DNA of 64,000 bases from Gammaproteobacteria bacterium (GTDB taxonomy: Bacteria; Pseudomonadota; Gammaproteobacteria; SZUA-152), in contig JAOUJW010000004.1 of assembly GCA_029882975.1 (NCBI GenBank), positions 62,001 through 126,000 on the forward strand, read 5' to 3'. This document shows, piece by piece, positions 50,527 to 58,836 of this stretch (within the stretch, counting starts at the first letter, position 1; each line of letters starts with the position of its first letter). The notes beneath the pieces are model-generated. The model was not told the origin of the DNA. It saw nothing but the letters and a program-made list of their open reading frames with translations, and made no database searches. A program made the translations under genes and the position numbers.

Positions 50527-51726
50527 TTAGATTCCTTTTTGTATGAAACTCACCATGCGATTGGCTGCTTCCAGGCACTGTGACTCGGTGGCGACCAGGG
50601 CAATGCGGACTCGGTTTTTACCGGGATTGCCGTCGCTGGTATCGCGGGACAAATACGTACCGGGTAATACGGTTATGTTTTGGCTGCGATACAATTCTTT
50701 TGCAAAGGTTTCGTCATCGCTGGGTGTTTGCGGCCACAAGTAAAATCCGGCTTGTGGGTGCTCCACTTGCAAATGGGGTTGTAACACTTTTAATACGGAG
50801 TCGAACTTGTGTCGGTATATATCCCGGTTTTGTCGCACATGTTCCTCGTCATTCCACAAAGCGATGCTCGTAGCTTGGATAAACAATGGTACTGCACAGC
50901 CGTGATAAGTCCGGTACAGTAAAAATTTCTTCAAGACGGCGGCGTCGCCGGCGACAAAGCCGGATCGTAGTCCGGGCACATTGGAACGTTTGGACAAACT
51001 GTGAAATACCACGCAACGTTTGAAATCGGTCCGGCCCATCGCCTGTGCTGCCTGTAATAAGCCTGGTGGCGGTGCGGTTTCATCAAAATAAATTTCCGAA
51101 TAACACTCATCCGAGGCGATAATAAAATCGTGTTCGTCAGCCAGTTGAATCAGCTTTTGCAAAGACGGCAAGTCCATGACGGCTCCGGTGGGGTTGCCGG
51201 GTGAACACAAATACAGCAGTTGACAGCGGGACCACACTTGGGCCGGGACTTGCTCAAAATCTGGAACGAAATGTGTTTCTGCTACAGTATTAAGGTAATA
51301 GGGTTCGGCGCCGGCCAATAAGGCGGCTCCTTCATAAATCTGGTAAAAGGGATTGGGCATGATGACAAGCGGGTTTTGCTGTCGGTCGACCACCGCCTGG
51401 GCGAAGGCAAACAAGGCTTCGCGAGTGCCATTGACTGGAATGACATGCTCGGCGGGGCTTACGCTGCCTTCGTTCAGATGGAAACGACGCGTCAGCCAGT
51501 CACTAATGCATTGGCGTAATTCGTCCGTGCCTTTGCTCAAGGGGTATTGCCCCAGACTGCTCAGGTGTTTGAGCAATTCGGGAGCGACAAAATTCGGCAC
51601 TTCGTGTTTGGGCTCGCCAATGGACAACGCAATTGGCTCCAAACCCTCTGGCGGAGTGATGCCCGTTTTCAATTGCAACAATTTCTCAAACGGGTAGGAT
51701 TTTAATTTGTTCAGGTCCGGATTCAT
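50527..51726 (-). CDS. dapC: Succinyldiaminopimelate transaminase DapC
   Basis: 399-aa class I aminotransferase: N-terminal PDLNKLKSYPFEKLLQLKTGITPPEGL, YLCSPGNPTGAVM, SDECYSEIYFDE, PLP Lys in FHSLSKRSNVPGLRSGFVAGD and the substrate Arg in NRVRIALVA. The GITPPEG start and the linkage to dapD/dapE identify it as DapC rather than AspC or ArgD. ATG 51726 matches the usual start. The gene is only 61 nt from the divergent EamA gene. Confidence 0.93.
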   Translation of the reverse strand: MNPDLNKLKSYPFEKLLQLKTGITPPEGLEPIALSIGEPKHEVPNFVAPELLKHLSSLGQYPLSKGTDELRQCISDWLTRRFHLNEGSVSPAEHVIPVNGTREALFAFAQAVVDRQQNPLVIMPNPFYQIYEGAALLAGAEPYYLNTVAETHFVPDFEQVPAQVWSRCQLLYLCSPGNPTGAVMDLPSLQKLIQLADEHDFIIASDECYSEIYFDETAPPPGLLQAAQAMGRTDFKRCVVFHSLSKRSNVPGLRSGFVAGDAAVLKKFLLYRTYHGCAVPLFIQATSIALWNDEEHVRQNRDIYRHKFDSVLKVLQPHLQVEHPQAGFYLWPQTPSDDETFAKELYRSQNITVLPGTYLSRDTSDGNPGKNRVRIALVATESQCLEAANRMVSFIQKGI

Positions 51727-51770
51727 TGATTCTGGTTTTTGCCACGATGTGGTTTCGCAAAACTGTGTAG

Positions 51771-51776
51771 TATAAA
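51771..51776 (+). promoter_or_regulatory. Possible -10 element giving a near-leaderless mRNA
   Basis: TATAAA 12 nt before the EamA ATG (51788). Initiation would fall at about 51783, giving a 5-nt leader. No Shine-Dalgarno is present. The -35 is not clear. Confidence 0.35.
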
Positions 51777-51787
51777 TCATTCACTCT

Positions 51788-52678
51788 ATGTCAACCAATC
51801 CTAATACCCAAAATCAATTTTGGCCCATTATTTCACTATTGGTAGCCGCCACCCTGTGGGGGGTGTCCTGGTATCCCTTGAGGTTTCTCGAAACGCGCGG
51901 ACTGAGTGGGCTTTGGATCACATTAATGGTCTATAGTGTCGCTCTATCCGTAGGTATGTTGTTTTATTACAAACACTTGAAAGAGTTTTCTCGATTGCCC
52001 CACATTGTGTTTCTGGTAGCGGCAGGTAATGCCTGGTGCAATGTGGCCTTTATTCTGGCGATATTGGAAGGCAATGTGATGCGGGTGTTACTGCTGTTTT
52101 ACCTCTCGCCGGTGTGGGCGACCTTACTGAGTCGCTGGTGGCTGGGGGAACGGCTCACATGGTTGTCCTGGTCGACGTTGGTTGTGGCTATTGTGGGGGC
52201 GTTGATCATGTTGTGGGACCCGGCTATAGGATTCCCCTGGCCCCAGTCCAGGGCGGATGTGTTGGCTATCACCTCGGGGATGGCATTTGCGTTGGGCAAT
52301 GCAGCGGTGCGTAAATTACAGGAAACCTCGGTACCGGCAAAAAATCTGGCGGCATGGTTGGGAGTCACCGTACTTAGCGCGGTTTTGCTACTGGTGCAGG
52401 GCGCCAGTGTGCCCCAGATAAGTGCCGGTGTGGTGACCGGTACTTTGTTTATTGGTGGAGCGCTGGTTATGCTCATGACGTTCACAGTGCAGTATGGAGT
52501 CACCCATTTACCCCTGCACCGTTCAGCCATAATATTGCTGTTCGAGTTGGTTGCGGCGGCACTGTCATCCCACTGGTTAAGTCATGAACGCATGAGCCAA
52601 GAGGAATGGTTGGGTGGCTTACTCATTGTTTTGGCGGGGTATTTGTCAGCTCGATCGCAAATGTCGCCACAATCGTAA
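51788..52678 (+). CDS. EamA/DMT-family transporter
   Basis: 296 aa with ten predicted membrane helices arranged as two EamA repeats (~10-140 and ~155-290). Drug/metabolite superfamily exporters of this kind often move amino acids or metabolites; the substrate is unknown. Start MSTNPNTQNQFWPIIS with no Shine-Dalgarno in front of it. Divergent from dapC. Confidence 0.88.
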   Translation: MSTNPNTQNQFWPIISLLVAATLWGVSWYPLRFLETRGLSGLWITLMVYSVALSVGMLFYYKHLKEFSRLPHIVFLVAAGNAWCNVAFILAILEGNVMRVLLLFYLSPVWATLLSRWWLGERLTWLSWSTLVVAIVGALIMLWDPAIGFPWPQSRADVLAITSGMAFALGNAAVRKLQETSVPAKNLAAWLGVTVLSAVLLLVQGASVPQISAGVVTGTLFIGGALVMLMTFTVQYGVTHLPLHRSAIILLFELVAAALSSHWLSHERMSQEEWLGGLLIVLAGYLSARSQMSPQS

Positions 52679-52739
52679 ATTCCGCCGCGCCGGGTAAAAG
52701 CGTTTTGCCCGTTTACTAATAAAACTATCGGATGGAACT

Positions 52740-53108
52740 ATGACCATTTCTACCTTGCTACACGTCAGCTTATTGGTGGCGGACACTGTCGTATCAGAGC
52801 GATTTTACCAGGAGATTATCGGCCTGGAAAAATCCTCAGATCGACCGGATTTGGGTTATCCCGGTGTTTGGTTTGAGTTGGGCCCACAACAGCTTCACCT
52901 GATTCAGCAGCCCAACCCCGACCCGGTTGAGGGACGGCCGCTTCACGGCGGCTATGACCGCCATGTGGCTTTTGCAGCGGATGATATAGAGGCATTGATA
53001 CAACGCTTGGAGCAACACGGGATCTCCTTTACCCGCAGCCGGTCCGGGCGCAATGCGTTGTTTTTACGCGATCCGGACGGTAATGCCTTGGAGTTCGTAG
53101 GGGGTTAA
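52740..53108 (+). CDS. VOC-superfamily (glyoxalase-like) protein
   Basis: 122-aa protein with two beta-alpha-beta modules: STLLHVSLLVADTVVSERFYQEIIGL (His metal ligand), WFELGPQQLHLI, RHVAFAADDIEALIQRLEQ and FLRDPDGNALEFVG (Glu ligand). Could be a dioxygenase, glyoxalase or fosfomycin-type thiol transferase relative; substrate not predictable. 61 nt downstream of the EamA gene. Confidence 0.9.
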   Translation: MTISTLLHVSLLVADTVVSERFYQEIIGLEKSSDRPDLGYPGVWFELGPQQLHLIQQPNPDPVEGRPLHGGYDRHVAFAADDIEALIQRLEQHGISFTRSRSGRNALFLRDPDGNALEFVGG

Positions 53109-53233
53109 GAATTCCCTGTAAATCATTGTGTTGAGAATGTGAAGCTTGTCTGCGCTCAAGGGTCTAAGGTTTGGGTGTGGGAAGTCGTTATAAATTGAGA
53201 TTGGGTTCAGAAATTCCGGAGTTTACGGTGGTT

Positions 53234-54865
53234 ATGAAGGCGCTTGGTTTTTTGCATTTATTACCCGCAGGTTTATTGCTATTCAACACTCCGGTGTTTG
53301 CCAATCTATCCGGATCTGAGCCGGCAGATACCCGCCCGGATGGGGTGAGTCAATATGTACACATTGACCGCCATGTTTTGAACACGCCGCGACAACAGAC
53401 CCGTTCCATTAAACATTTAGTACCTTATTTAATAAAACCGGCGCGCTCTGAACGTGAAAAAGCCAGGGCTATATACCGCTGGATCACCGAGAACATTGCT
53501 TACGACACCAAATCCTATTTTTCAGGGCGGTACCGCAATCGTGCTGTAAAAACAGCTCATGTATTGAAACGCCGCCGAGGGGTCTGTGATGCGTACTCGC
53601 GCTTGTTTATCGATATGGCCGCGATTGCGGGTTTAAAGGCCGTTAAAATCAGCGGTTATGCCAAAGGTTTTGGGTATCAGGCAGGTGACGCGGACAGCAA
53701 TGAGAACCACGCATGGAATGCCGTCCGTATCGATGGTGAGTGGTACCTGGTGGACGCCACTTGGGGTGCCGGAACCATTGATCGAAAGTCCAAACGTTTT
53801 AAAAAGCGCTTTCGTGAGTTTTATTTTCTAAGTGAGCCGCAGCAGTTTATTTTCAGTCACTATCCTAAAGAACAACGTTGGCAGCTGTTGGAACGTCCCA
53901 AGAGTTTTACCGATTTTAATCGTACTGTGTATTTGAATTCAGAATTTTTTGAACACGGTCTACGTTTGGACAGTCACAATGAGGCGGTCATTCGCACCAA
54001 TGAGCAGCTGAATTTGTCACTCTATGTTCCGGAGCAGTCTGAGATAACAGCCTATTTGTATTTAACTGACACACCCTTGGATCGGCATCAATTTTACTGG
54101 ACCCAGGCAAGGGGCAAAACGGCCATTAGTGCGGTGTTTCCTCAAGAGGGGGAATACCGGTTACAGGTTTTTACCAAGGACCGGAAGCTCGATTCCAGTT
54201 TCACCCGGGCCTTGGAATACAAAATCGTAGCTCAACGGGGATCGCAAAAAACCTTTCCCATGTTCCACGATGCTTATTTCGACAGCGGTATCCAAGTGGA
54301 CAGCCATCCGGAAGGGGTCATCTATACCAACGGCCGTTTGGAAATGTCTTTAAAAGTACCTCCGGGTATAAAAATTTCCGCCCAGTTACAGCAGGATCGA
54401 CAGGTGTTGTCACGGGATCAAGTGTTTTTGCAACGAGAAGGTGATCGTTACCGAATCTACTCTCTGTTTCCCCAGGCAGGTGAATACGTTCTACATTTTT
54501 TCTCGCAGGCCGCCCAAAATAACAGCCCAAAGATATCCACATTGGAATACACCGTCGTGGCGCAAACGGGAGATGGCAGGGTGCGCTTTCCCACTCGATA
54601 CAAAAAATACACTGAACAAGATGTCTTTCTCTATAGCCCCATTGACAATCAATTGGCCAGTGGTCAGCCTGAATTGTTCAAAATTCGAGTGCCGGAGGCG
54701 GTCGAGGTAGCGGTGACTATTGGGGATCAATGGTATTTTCTGGAACAGGCGGGCAACGTGTTTTCCGGTTATGTGCCCATCGGTGAGGGTGAGATAGCCA
54801 TTGTTGCCCGTTTTGATAAATCTAAAGCAAAATACAGCAGCTTGTTGAAATACAAAGGAATATAG
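53234..54865 (+). CDS. Secreted transglutaminase-like protein with three C-terminal beta repeats (KY-peptidase type)
   Basis: 543 aa with signal peptide (MKALGFLHLLPAGLLLFNT). Transglutaminase-like fold with Cys118 (RRGVCDAYSRLF), His159 (SNENHAWNAV) and Asp174 (YLVDATWG): the catalytic triad is intact. Three ~110-residue repeats follow, each starting like FFEHGLRLDSHNEAVI, YFDSGIQVDSHPEGVI or YTEQDVFLYSPIDNQL, as in kyphoscoliosis-peptidase Ig-like regions. Probably a periplasmic or surface cysteine peptidase or crosslinking enzyme. Start at ATG 53234 by the signal peptide. Confidence 0.85.
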   Translation: MKALGFLHLLPAGLLLFNTPVFANLSGSEPADTRPDGVSQYVHIDRHVLNTPRQQTRSIKHLVPYLIKPARSEREKARAIYRWITENIAYDTKSYFSGRYRNRAVKTAHVLKRRRGVCDAYSRLFIDMAAIAGLKAVKISGYAKGFGYQAGDADSNENHAWNAVRIDGEWYLVDATWGAGTIDRKSKRFKKRFREFYFLSEPQQFIFSHYPKEQRWQLLERPKSFTDFNRTVYLNSEFFEHGLRLDSHNEAVIRTNEQLNLSLYVPEQSEITAYLYLTDTPLDRHQFYWTQARGKTAISAVFPQEGEYRLQVFTKDRKLDSSFTRALEYKIVAQRGSQKTFPMFHDAYFDSGIQVDSHPEGVIYTNGRLEMSLKVPPGIKISAQLQQDRQVLSRDQVFLQREGDRYRIYSLFPQAGEYVLHFFSQAAQNNSPKISTLEYTVVAQTGDGRVRFPTRYKKYTEQDVFLYSPIDNQLASGQPELFKIRVPEAVEVAVTIGDQWYFLEQAGNVFSGYVPIGEGEIAIVARFDKSKAKYSSLLKYKGI

Positions 54866-54978
54866 ACCATTCTACGTCCGCTTGCCGGTTTTCCCTAAGG
54901 CGTCAATATTTAGTATGATAGTTCAGGTGCAGGTTTTTGCGGTATTTGCACTAACAACAATACGACTAGGGGTAGGTG

Positions 54979-55593
54979 ATGGGCTTGTTTCAAATGCTGG
55001 GTGCCATAGTTTTACCGGCGATCATTACGGTTTTTCCTGTTAAATCCTATGGTGACGTGTTTGCCGGGGCAGGGGGCGGAACGGCACAGTACAATTACCA
55101 GGATGTTAATGAAAGTGTGCAGAAAAAGCTGATTCTGGGGTATCGATTTTATAATCACAAGGCCAATGCGTTTTCCGGATATTTGGAGCTGTTTAATATG
55201 GGGCAGGCCGATGTTAGCTGGACGGGGCGGGATGTTTTTTTGCATATGCAGGGTGGGAGCCTGTTGTTCTCTTACAGCGTGTTGTCCTCGCGCAGTCTAA
55301 CCAGTTTCATGAATTTTAAAGCCGGTGTGTACAAAATTCGTACCGAAGTTCAGGACAGAGTCGATGGGAGTGCGGATTCCTTGGGCAGCACTGGATTCGT
55401 GTTAGGGACTTCAATTGGCACTTTCTTAATGGATAAACGCTTGGCTTTACATGCCGAACTGATGCAGTATTTTAATGTAAAGGATACCCAGAAAAATAAC
55501 TCCGTAATGGCTTACAGTTTCAATGCAGTGTACTATTTTAACGACGCCGATGCTCAAAAGTCTCACAAACGCATTAAGGGGTCTCAAAGATAA
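54979..55593 (+). CDS. Outer-membrane beta-barrel protein, unknown
   Basis: 204 aa with a signal peptide (cleavage near SYGDV) and eight or so amphipathic strands (VFAGAGGGTAQYNYQDV, KLILGYRFYNHKANAFSGYLEL, LFSYSVLSSRSL, MAYSFNAVYYF). A C-terminal basic tail (AQKSHKRIKGSQR) is unusual for a barrel. Probably an OmpW/OmpA-like small porin. AGGGG is upstream. Convergent with the second barrel gene across a bidirectional terminator. Confidence 0.75.
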   Translation: MGLFQMLGAIVLPAIITVFPVKSYGDVFAGAGGGTAQYNYQDVNESVQKKLILGYRFYNHKANAFSGYLELFNMGQADVSWTGRDVFLHMQGGSLLFSYSVLSSRSLTSFMNFKAGVYKIRTEVQDRVDGSADSLGSTGFVLGTSIGTFLMDKRLALHAELMQYFNVKDTQKNNSVMAYSFNAVYYFNDADAQKSHKRIKGSQR

Positions 55594-55630
55594 AAACACC
55601 AGGGAAAGTTTAATAGGCGCTGGTGTTTTT
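55592..55630. terminator. Bidirectional terminator
   Basis: Perfect 11-bp stem AAAAACACCAG / CTGGTGTTTTT around a 17-nt loop, flanked by A and T tracts. It lies 1 nt before the stop of the upstream barrel gene and 27 nt past the stop of the minus-strand barrel gene. Confidence 0.9.
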
Positions 55631-55656
55631 AATGCATTTATTTTCTGGGGCAAATA

Positions 55657-56397
55657 TTAAAACATATGAGCTCGGTCTTTGTTGAAACTCATTAAGAGAA
55701 AAAACTCAGTATTATTACCGTCATATGCATCACTGCCGTCATGGAGATCGAGGAGGGATTTGCGCAGTTCCATGCTCAAAACAAAACGCGGTGCGATTTG
55801 TATTTTCATGCCGGCGGTGGCACCTTGAATGTTTCCTCTTAAAATGGCATTGGGTTCAGAACTATTCCCATGGATGTTGAGCCGTCCCCGTCCAAAACCT
55901 CCGCCGGCATAAAACCGAACTTTTCGTACCGGTGGAAAATAATATTTCGCCTGGAGCAGGTACCGATAGTAGCTGGCGTATGCGTCCGGTGAGCCGCTAA
56001 GGTCCATCGTTTGATAATAAATGTCGCTGCCAAATGCGAGGCCGTTGGAAATTAGATAGTGATATTCCAGTCCCACCGGGCGCACTTTATGGGAGTTAAT
56101 ATCCACTGTGGTACCTTGCACGGTAATGGTGTCCTCGCCCCAATTCACTTGTCCGGTTTTTAAAGCAAAAATACTATCGGCATAGACGGAATGACAAATA
56201 AGCATCGGGAAGAGTAGAGCCATTGTACGTAGAGCTATTGTTCCTATAGGTTTTGTTTTTAGTGACATTGTTTTTAGAGATATTGTTTTTAGAGATATTG
56301 TTTTTAGAGATATTGTTTTTAGAGATATTGCTTTGAGAGTCATGCTTCTTATGGTTGTCGGAATGGAGTGAATATTGGTTTTTATATCGGCATTCAT
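55657..56397 (-). CDS. Outer-membrane beta-barrel protein with pentapeptide-repeat N-terminal extension
   Basis: 246 aa. Residues ~22-48 are tandem ISLKT repeats (five copies, with MSLKT variants). A hydrophobic segment (LRTMALLFPMLICHSVYA) then looks like the true signal peptide. The rest is an OmpW-like barrel (VRPVGLEYHYLISNGLAFGSDIYY, VRKVRFYAGGGFGRGRL, FVLSMELRKSLLDLHDG, EFFLLMSF). ATG 56397 has GAGAG 7 nt upstream, the best ribosome site; downstream ATGs would shorten or remove the repeats. Confidence 0.75.
   Translation of the reverse strand: MNADIKTNIHSIPTTIRSMTLKAISLKTISLKTISLKTISLKTMSLKTKPIGTIALRTMALLFPMLICHSVYADSIFALKTGQVNWGEDTITVQGTTVDINSHKVRPVGLEYHYLISNGLAFGSDIYYQTMDLSGSPDAYASYYRYLLQAKYYFPPVRKVRFYAGGGFGRGRLNIHGNSSEPNAILRGNIQGATAGMKIQIAPRFVLSMELRKSLLDLHDGSDAYDGNNTEFFLLMSFNKDRAHMF
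56258..56338. repeat. 15-bp tandem repeat inside the barrel gene
   Basis: About five copies of a 15-bp unit reading TTTTTAGAGATATTG on the plus strand, in frame, encoding ISLKT on the minus strand. Length is a multiple of 3, so copy-number change keeps the frame and alters the N-terminal extension. Confidence 0.92.
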
Positions 56398-56531
56398 GGT
56401 TTTCTCTCGATCGATAGTAAACGAATAGGCCGTAACTATACACCGCAGTTTGAGGAAAGCAACCCACTCGAATTGCTTAGTACTTATGGGTTAGCCGTTC
56501 TCAGAGGTTATTTGGCAAATGAACTGCCCTG

Positions 56532-57533
56532 TTATCCTTTGTCTTCAATTTCCTGTTCAAACAGTTCTTCGCTGTCCTTGAGAAAATCTGCAAACTCTTC
56601 GCTGGGGACTACTTTGGCAAACGGTGGTTTGAGTACAGAGGGGAAGTTAGGGGAGTGTCTGAAGTCCGGCTTGTTGGCATAACTTAAGAACATACCGGCC
56701 AACAAGATGCCCCAGGCGACACCGTGGCTGGTCCAAAGGCGGGTTTTCATAGAGGTGTTGGTGCTGTTTTCCATATTGATATACAACAGAGTGGCCAGCA
56801 ACATTCCGGTGGCCAGGGTTTCCACAATCATGCTGATGGTGCTGCTGCCGGAGTTATATAGAAGATACTCCTTGGTATTGCTGAGTAATAAAATGCTTAA
56901 GGTAAATAGTAGGGTAATACTGAACTGGACGCTGAAATTCGCTTCGTGCTTCAATACGCGACCAACAAAGGCCCAAATACCTGCCCACGCCAGTGATATG
57001 AACACTGGCGGTAAGGACATGGCGATCAGCTTGTCCGCGGAAAGGGGCTTGCTGCTACTGAGTTGATGGTTCAGGATATAGAACAATATGAAGCCGAGTA
57101 AAATTGTGGAAGTCACCAAGGGTTTGCCTACCACCCGGGAGAGGGCGTCCTGTTTAGGTAACATTTGCGTTTCTGCCACCGGATGGTCTGTGGAGTAGAA
57201 TCGCAACCGGGTTTTGCCAATAATAACCTCATCGCCCGAATCCATATCAACCCAGTCCAGTGTCTCGTCTACACGCTTTACCGTGCTGTTGGCGCGTTTG
57301 AGAAACATGCCATTGTGACTGCCTTGATCGTGGATTTTCCAGGTGGCACTTTGTTCACCTTGCTGTCCCTGTTCTCCCTGCGATATCAACAAGTGCTGCG
57401 GCGAGACATGTTGGTCCGCAATGATGAGGTCATTTCGATAGGATCGTCCCACCGTAACCGGTAAGTGTTCAAACTTGTGACGTTCCGAAACATGCCCCAG
57501 GCGGTTCAGAACTTCTATGATTATTTCTGCCAA
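56532..57533 (-). CDS. FHA-domain membrane protein
   Basis: 333 aa. N-terminal FHA domain (VTVGRSYRNDLIIADQHVSPQHLLI, IHDQGSHNGMFL) with the phosphothreonine-binding Gly, Arg, Ser, His and Asn residues. A membrane part of about five helices follows (~150-290), with a cytoplasmic acidic tail (SEELFEQEIEDKG). It reads a phosphorylated partner at the membrane; the kinase is not in the window. Overlaps the upstream serine-protease gene by 13 nt, so the two are coupled. Confidence 0.88.
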   Translation of the reverse strand: MAEIIIEVLNRLGHVSERHKFEHLPVTVGRSYRNDLIIADQHVSPQHLLISQGEQGQQGEQSATWKIHDQGSHNGMFLKRANSTVKRVDETLDWVDMDSGDEVIIGKTRLRFYSTDHPVAETQMLPKQDALSRVVGKPLVTSTILLGFILFYILNHQLSSSKPLSADKLIAMSLPPVFISLAWAGIWAFVGRVLKHEANFSVQFSITLLFTLSILLLSNTKEYLLYNSGSSTISMIVETLATGMLLATLLYINMENSTNTSMKTRLWTSHGVAWGILLAGMFLSYANKPDFRHSPNFPSVLKPPFAKVVPSEEFADFLKDSEELFEQEIEDKG

Positions 57534-58807
57534 TGGATTTCCTTGGAAAACTTGTCGATAAATTTCAGCGCTAAATCGCGACTAACCCCGGCTAATGCCA
57601 GTTGGATGATGATGCCTTTTACTGAGTCGTTAACCAAGGCCATTTCCAGAGATACATCCCACAAGGATGGGTACTTCTTGTACCTGCGTACGCACAGGGC
57701 AGACTTCCAGTCCTTGTCTGCAAGCCGGGTAAATCGGGTGTGACAGTCGTAATTGTTCACGTCCTCTTTGCCGGCGGAATTCACTCGTAAATCTTGGCCG
57801 AAATTTTTTTTATAAAGATTATAAAAATGCATCGAAGAGAGTTCCGATGCTTGATATAAATCATAGGAGTAGGAAATCCCTCCTGTGCTAAATGCGTGAG
57901 ACAGATAAATGCGGTCATCGCTGCTGCATTGACTGTAAGAATGTTGCAAATAGGACTCTTTATCGTTACTGCGGTCACCCCAGCATTTAAACAGATCCGC
58001 CAGTTGGCCCGGAAGTTTGAAACCGCCAAATTCTGTGCTGGGCCATTCGCTATCCAGAAATTTTTGCATGTACAGCGCCTGATTGTCACGTAACTGGATT
58101 TCTATGCGTTCAAAAAAATCAGCGGTGGGTTCCCCGTCACGGTGTTGTACTTGCTCAAACAAACGGCGCAAATATTGGACGGGCACCAAAAAACTGAGTT
58201 GGTTACCCGCGGTAGAAACATTAATGCCGGAAACTACGCCACTGGAATGGAGTGCGGGTCCGCCACTCATGCCGGGGTTCAAGGAGCCGCTGAAGAAGAT
58301 TTTGTCGTAGAGAGAGTGATCCAGCAGACCGTTATATGTGCCTTCAACAATGCTCATGCCCAGGTCATGAGGATTGCCTAAGGCATACAGTCTCATACCT
58401 TTGGCCAGTTTTAATTCTTTCAGTTTAAACACGGGGGCTTTGATCGGAGCGGCTTTGACGATTGCGAGGTCGTGTACAACGTCTATATCGGCAACACTGA
58501 GTTCGCCTGGGCTGGAATTTTGATTGATATATTCCAGGCGATATCGGTCCGGGTGTTGAATGAACTGCGAGATAACGTGGTAGTTAGTGGCAATGTGCCC
58601 TTGTTTGCTGATCAAAAAGCCTGAACCAATGGAGGTTTTGTTGCCCGATGCCAGTTCCATGACGCGAATTTGAAAAATGCTGGACTGAAAGGTTTCATAT
58701 AGATTCTTAGCTGAATTGGCCTGGGCCGAGTTTGCACAAAGAGCCAGTAATAATAGCAGTGAACCCATCACGGGGAGTGAGCGGAATACCGTTTGAGACT
58801 GAATCAT
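57521..58807 (-). CDS. Periplasmic trypsin-like serine protease
   Basis: 428 aa with signal peptide (SLLLLLALCANSAQA). Chymotrypsin-fold domain with a complete triad His77 (ATNYHVIS), Asp113 (VVHDLAIVKA) and Ser181 (NPGMSGGPAL). Unlike DegP/DegS it has no PDZ domain; the C-terminal ~190 residues (from ~230) are a separate region of unknown fold with Cys in FKCWGD, YSQCSSD, NYDCHTR and ALCVRRY. Operon with the FHA protein; may be part of a membrane signalling or secretion unit. Confidence 0.87.
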   Translation of the reverse strand: MIQSQTVFRSLPVMGSLLLLLALCANSAQANSAKNLYETFQSSIFQIRVMELASGNKTSIGSGFLISKQGHIATNYHVISQFIQHPDRYRLEYINQNSSPGELSVADIDVVHDLAIVKAAPIKAPVFKLKELKLAKGMRLYALGNPHDLGMSIVEGTYNGLLDHSLYDKIFFSGSLNPGMSGGPALHSSGVVSGINVSTAGNQLSFLVPVQYLRRLFEQVQHRDGEPTADFFERIEIQLRDNQALYMQKFLDSEWPSTEFGGFKLPGQLADLFKCWGDRSNDKESYLQHSYSQCSSDDRIYLSHAFSTGGISYSYDLYQASELSSMHFYNLYKKNFGQDLRVNSAGKEDVNNYDCHTRFTRLADKDWKSALCVRRYKKYPSLWDVSLEMALVNDSVKGIIIQLALAGVSRDLALKFIDKFSKEIHWQK

Positions 58808-58836
58808 TATAAAAGCCTGTAAGTCACATGTTCGTG

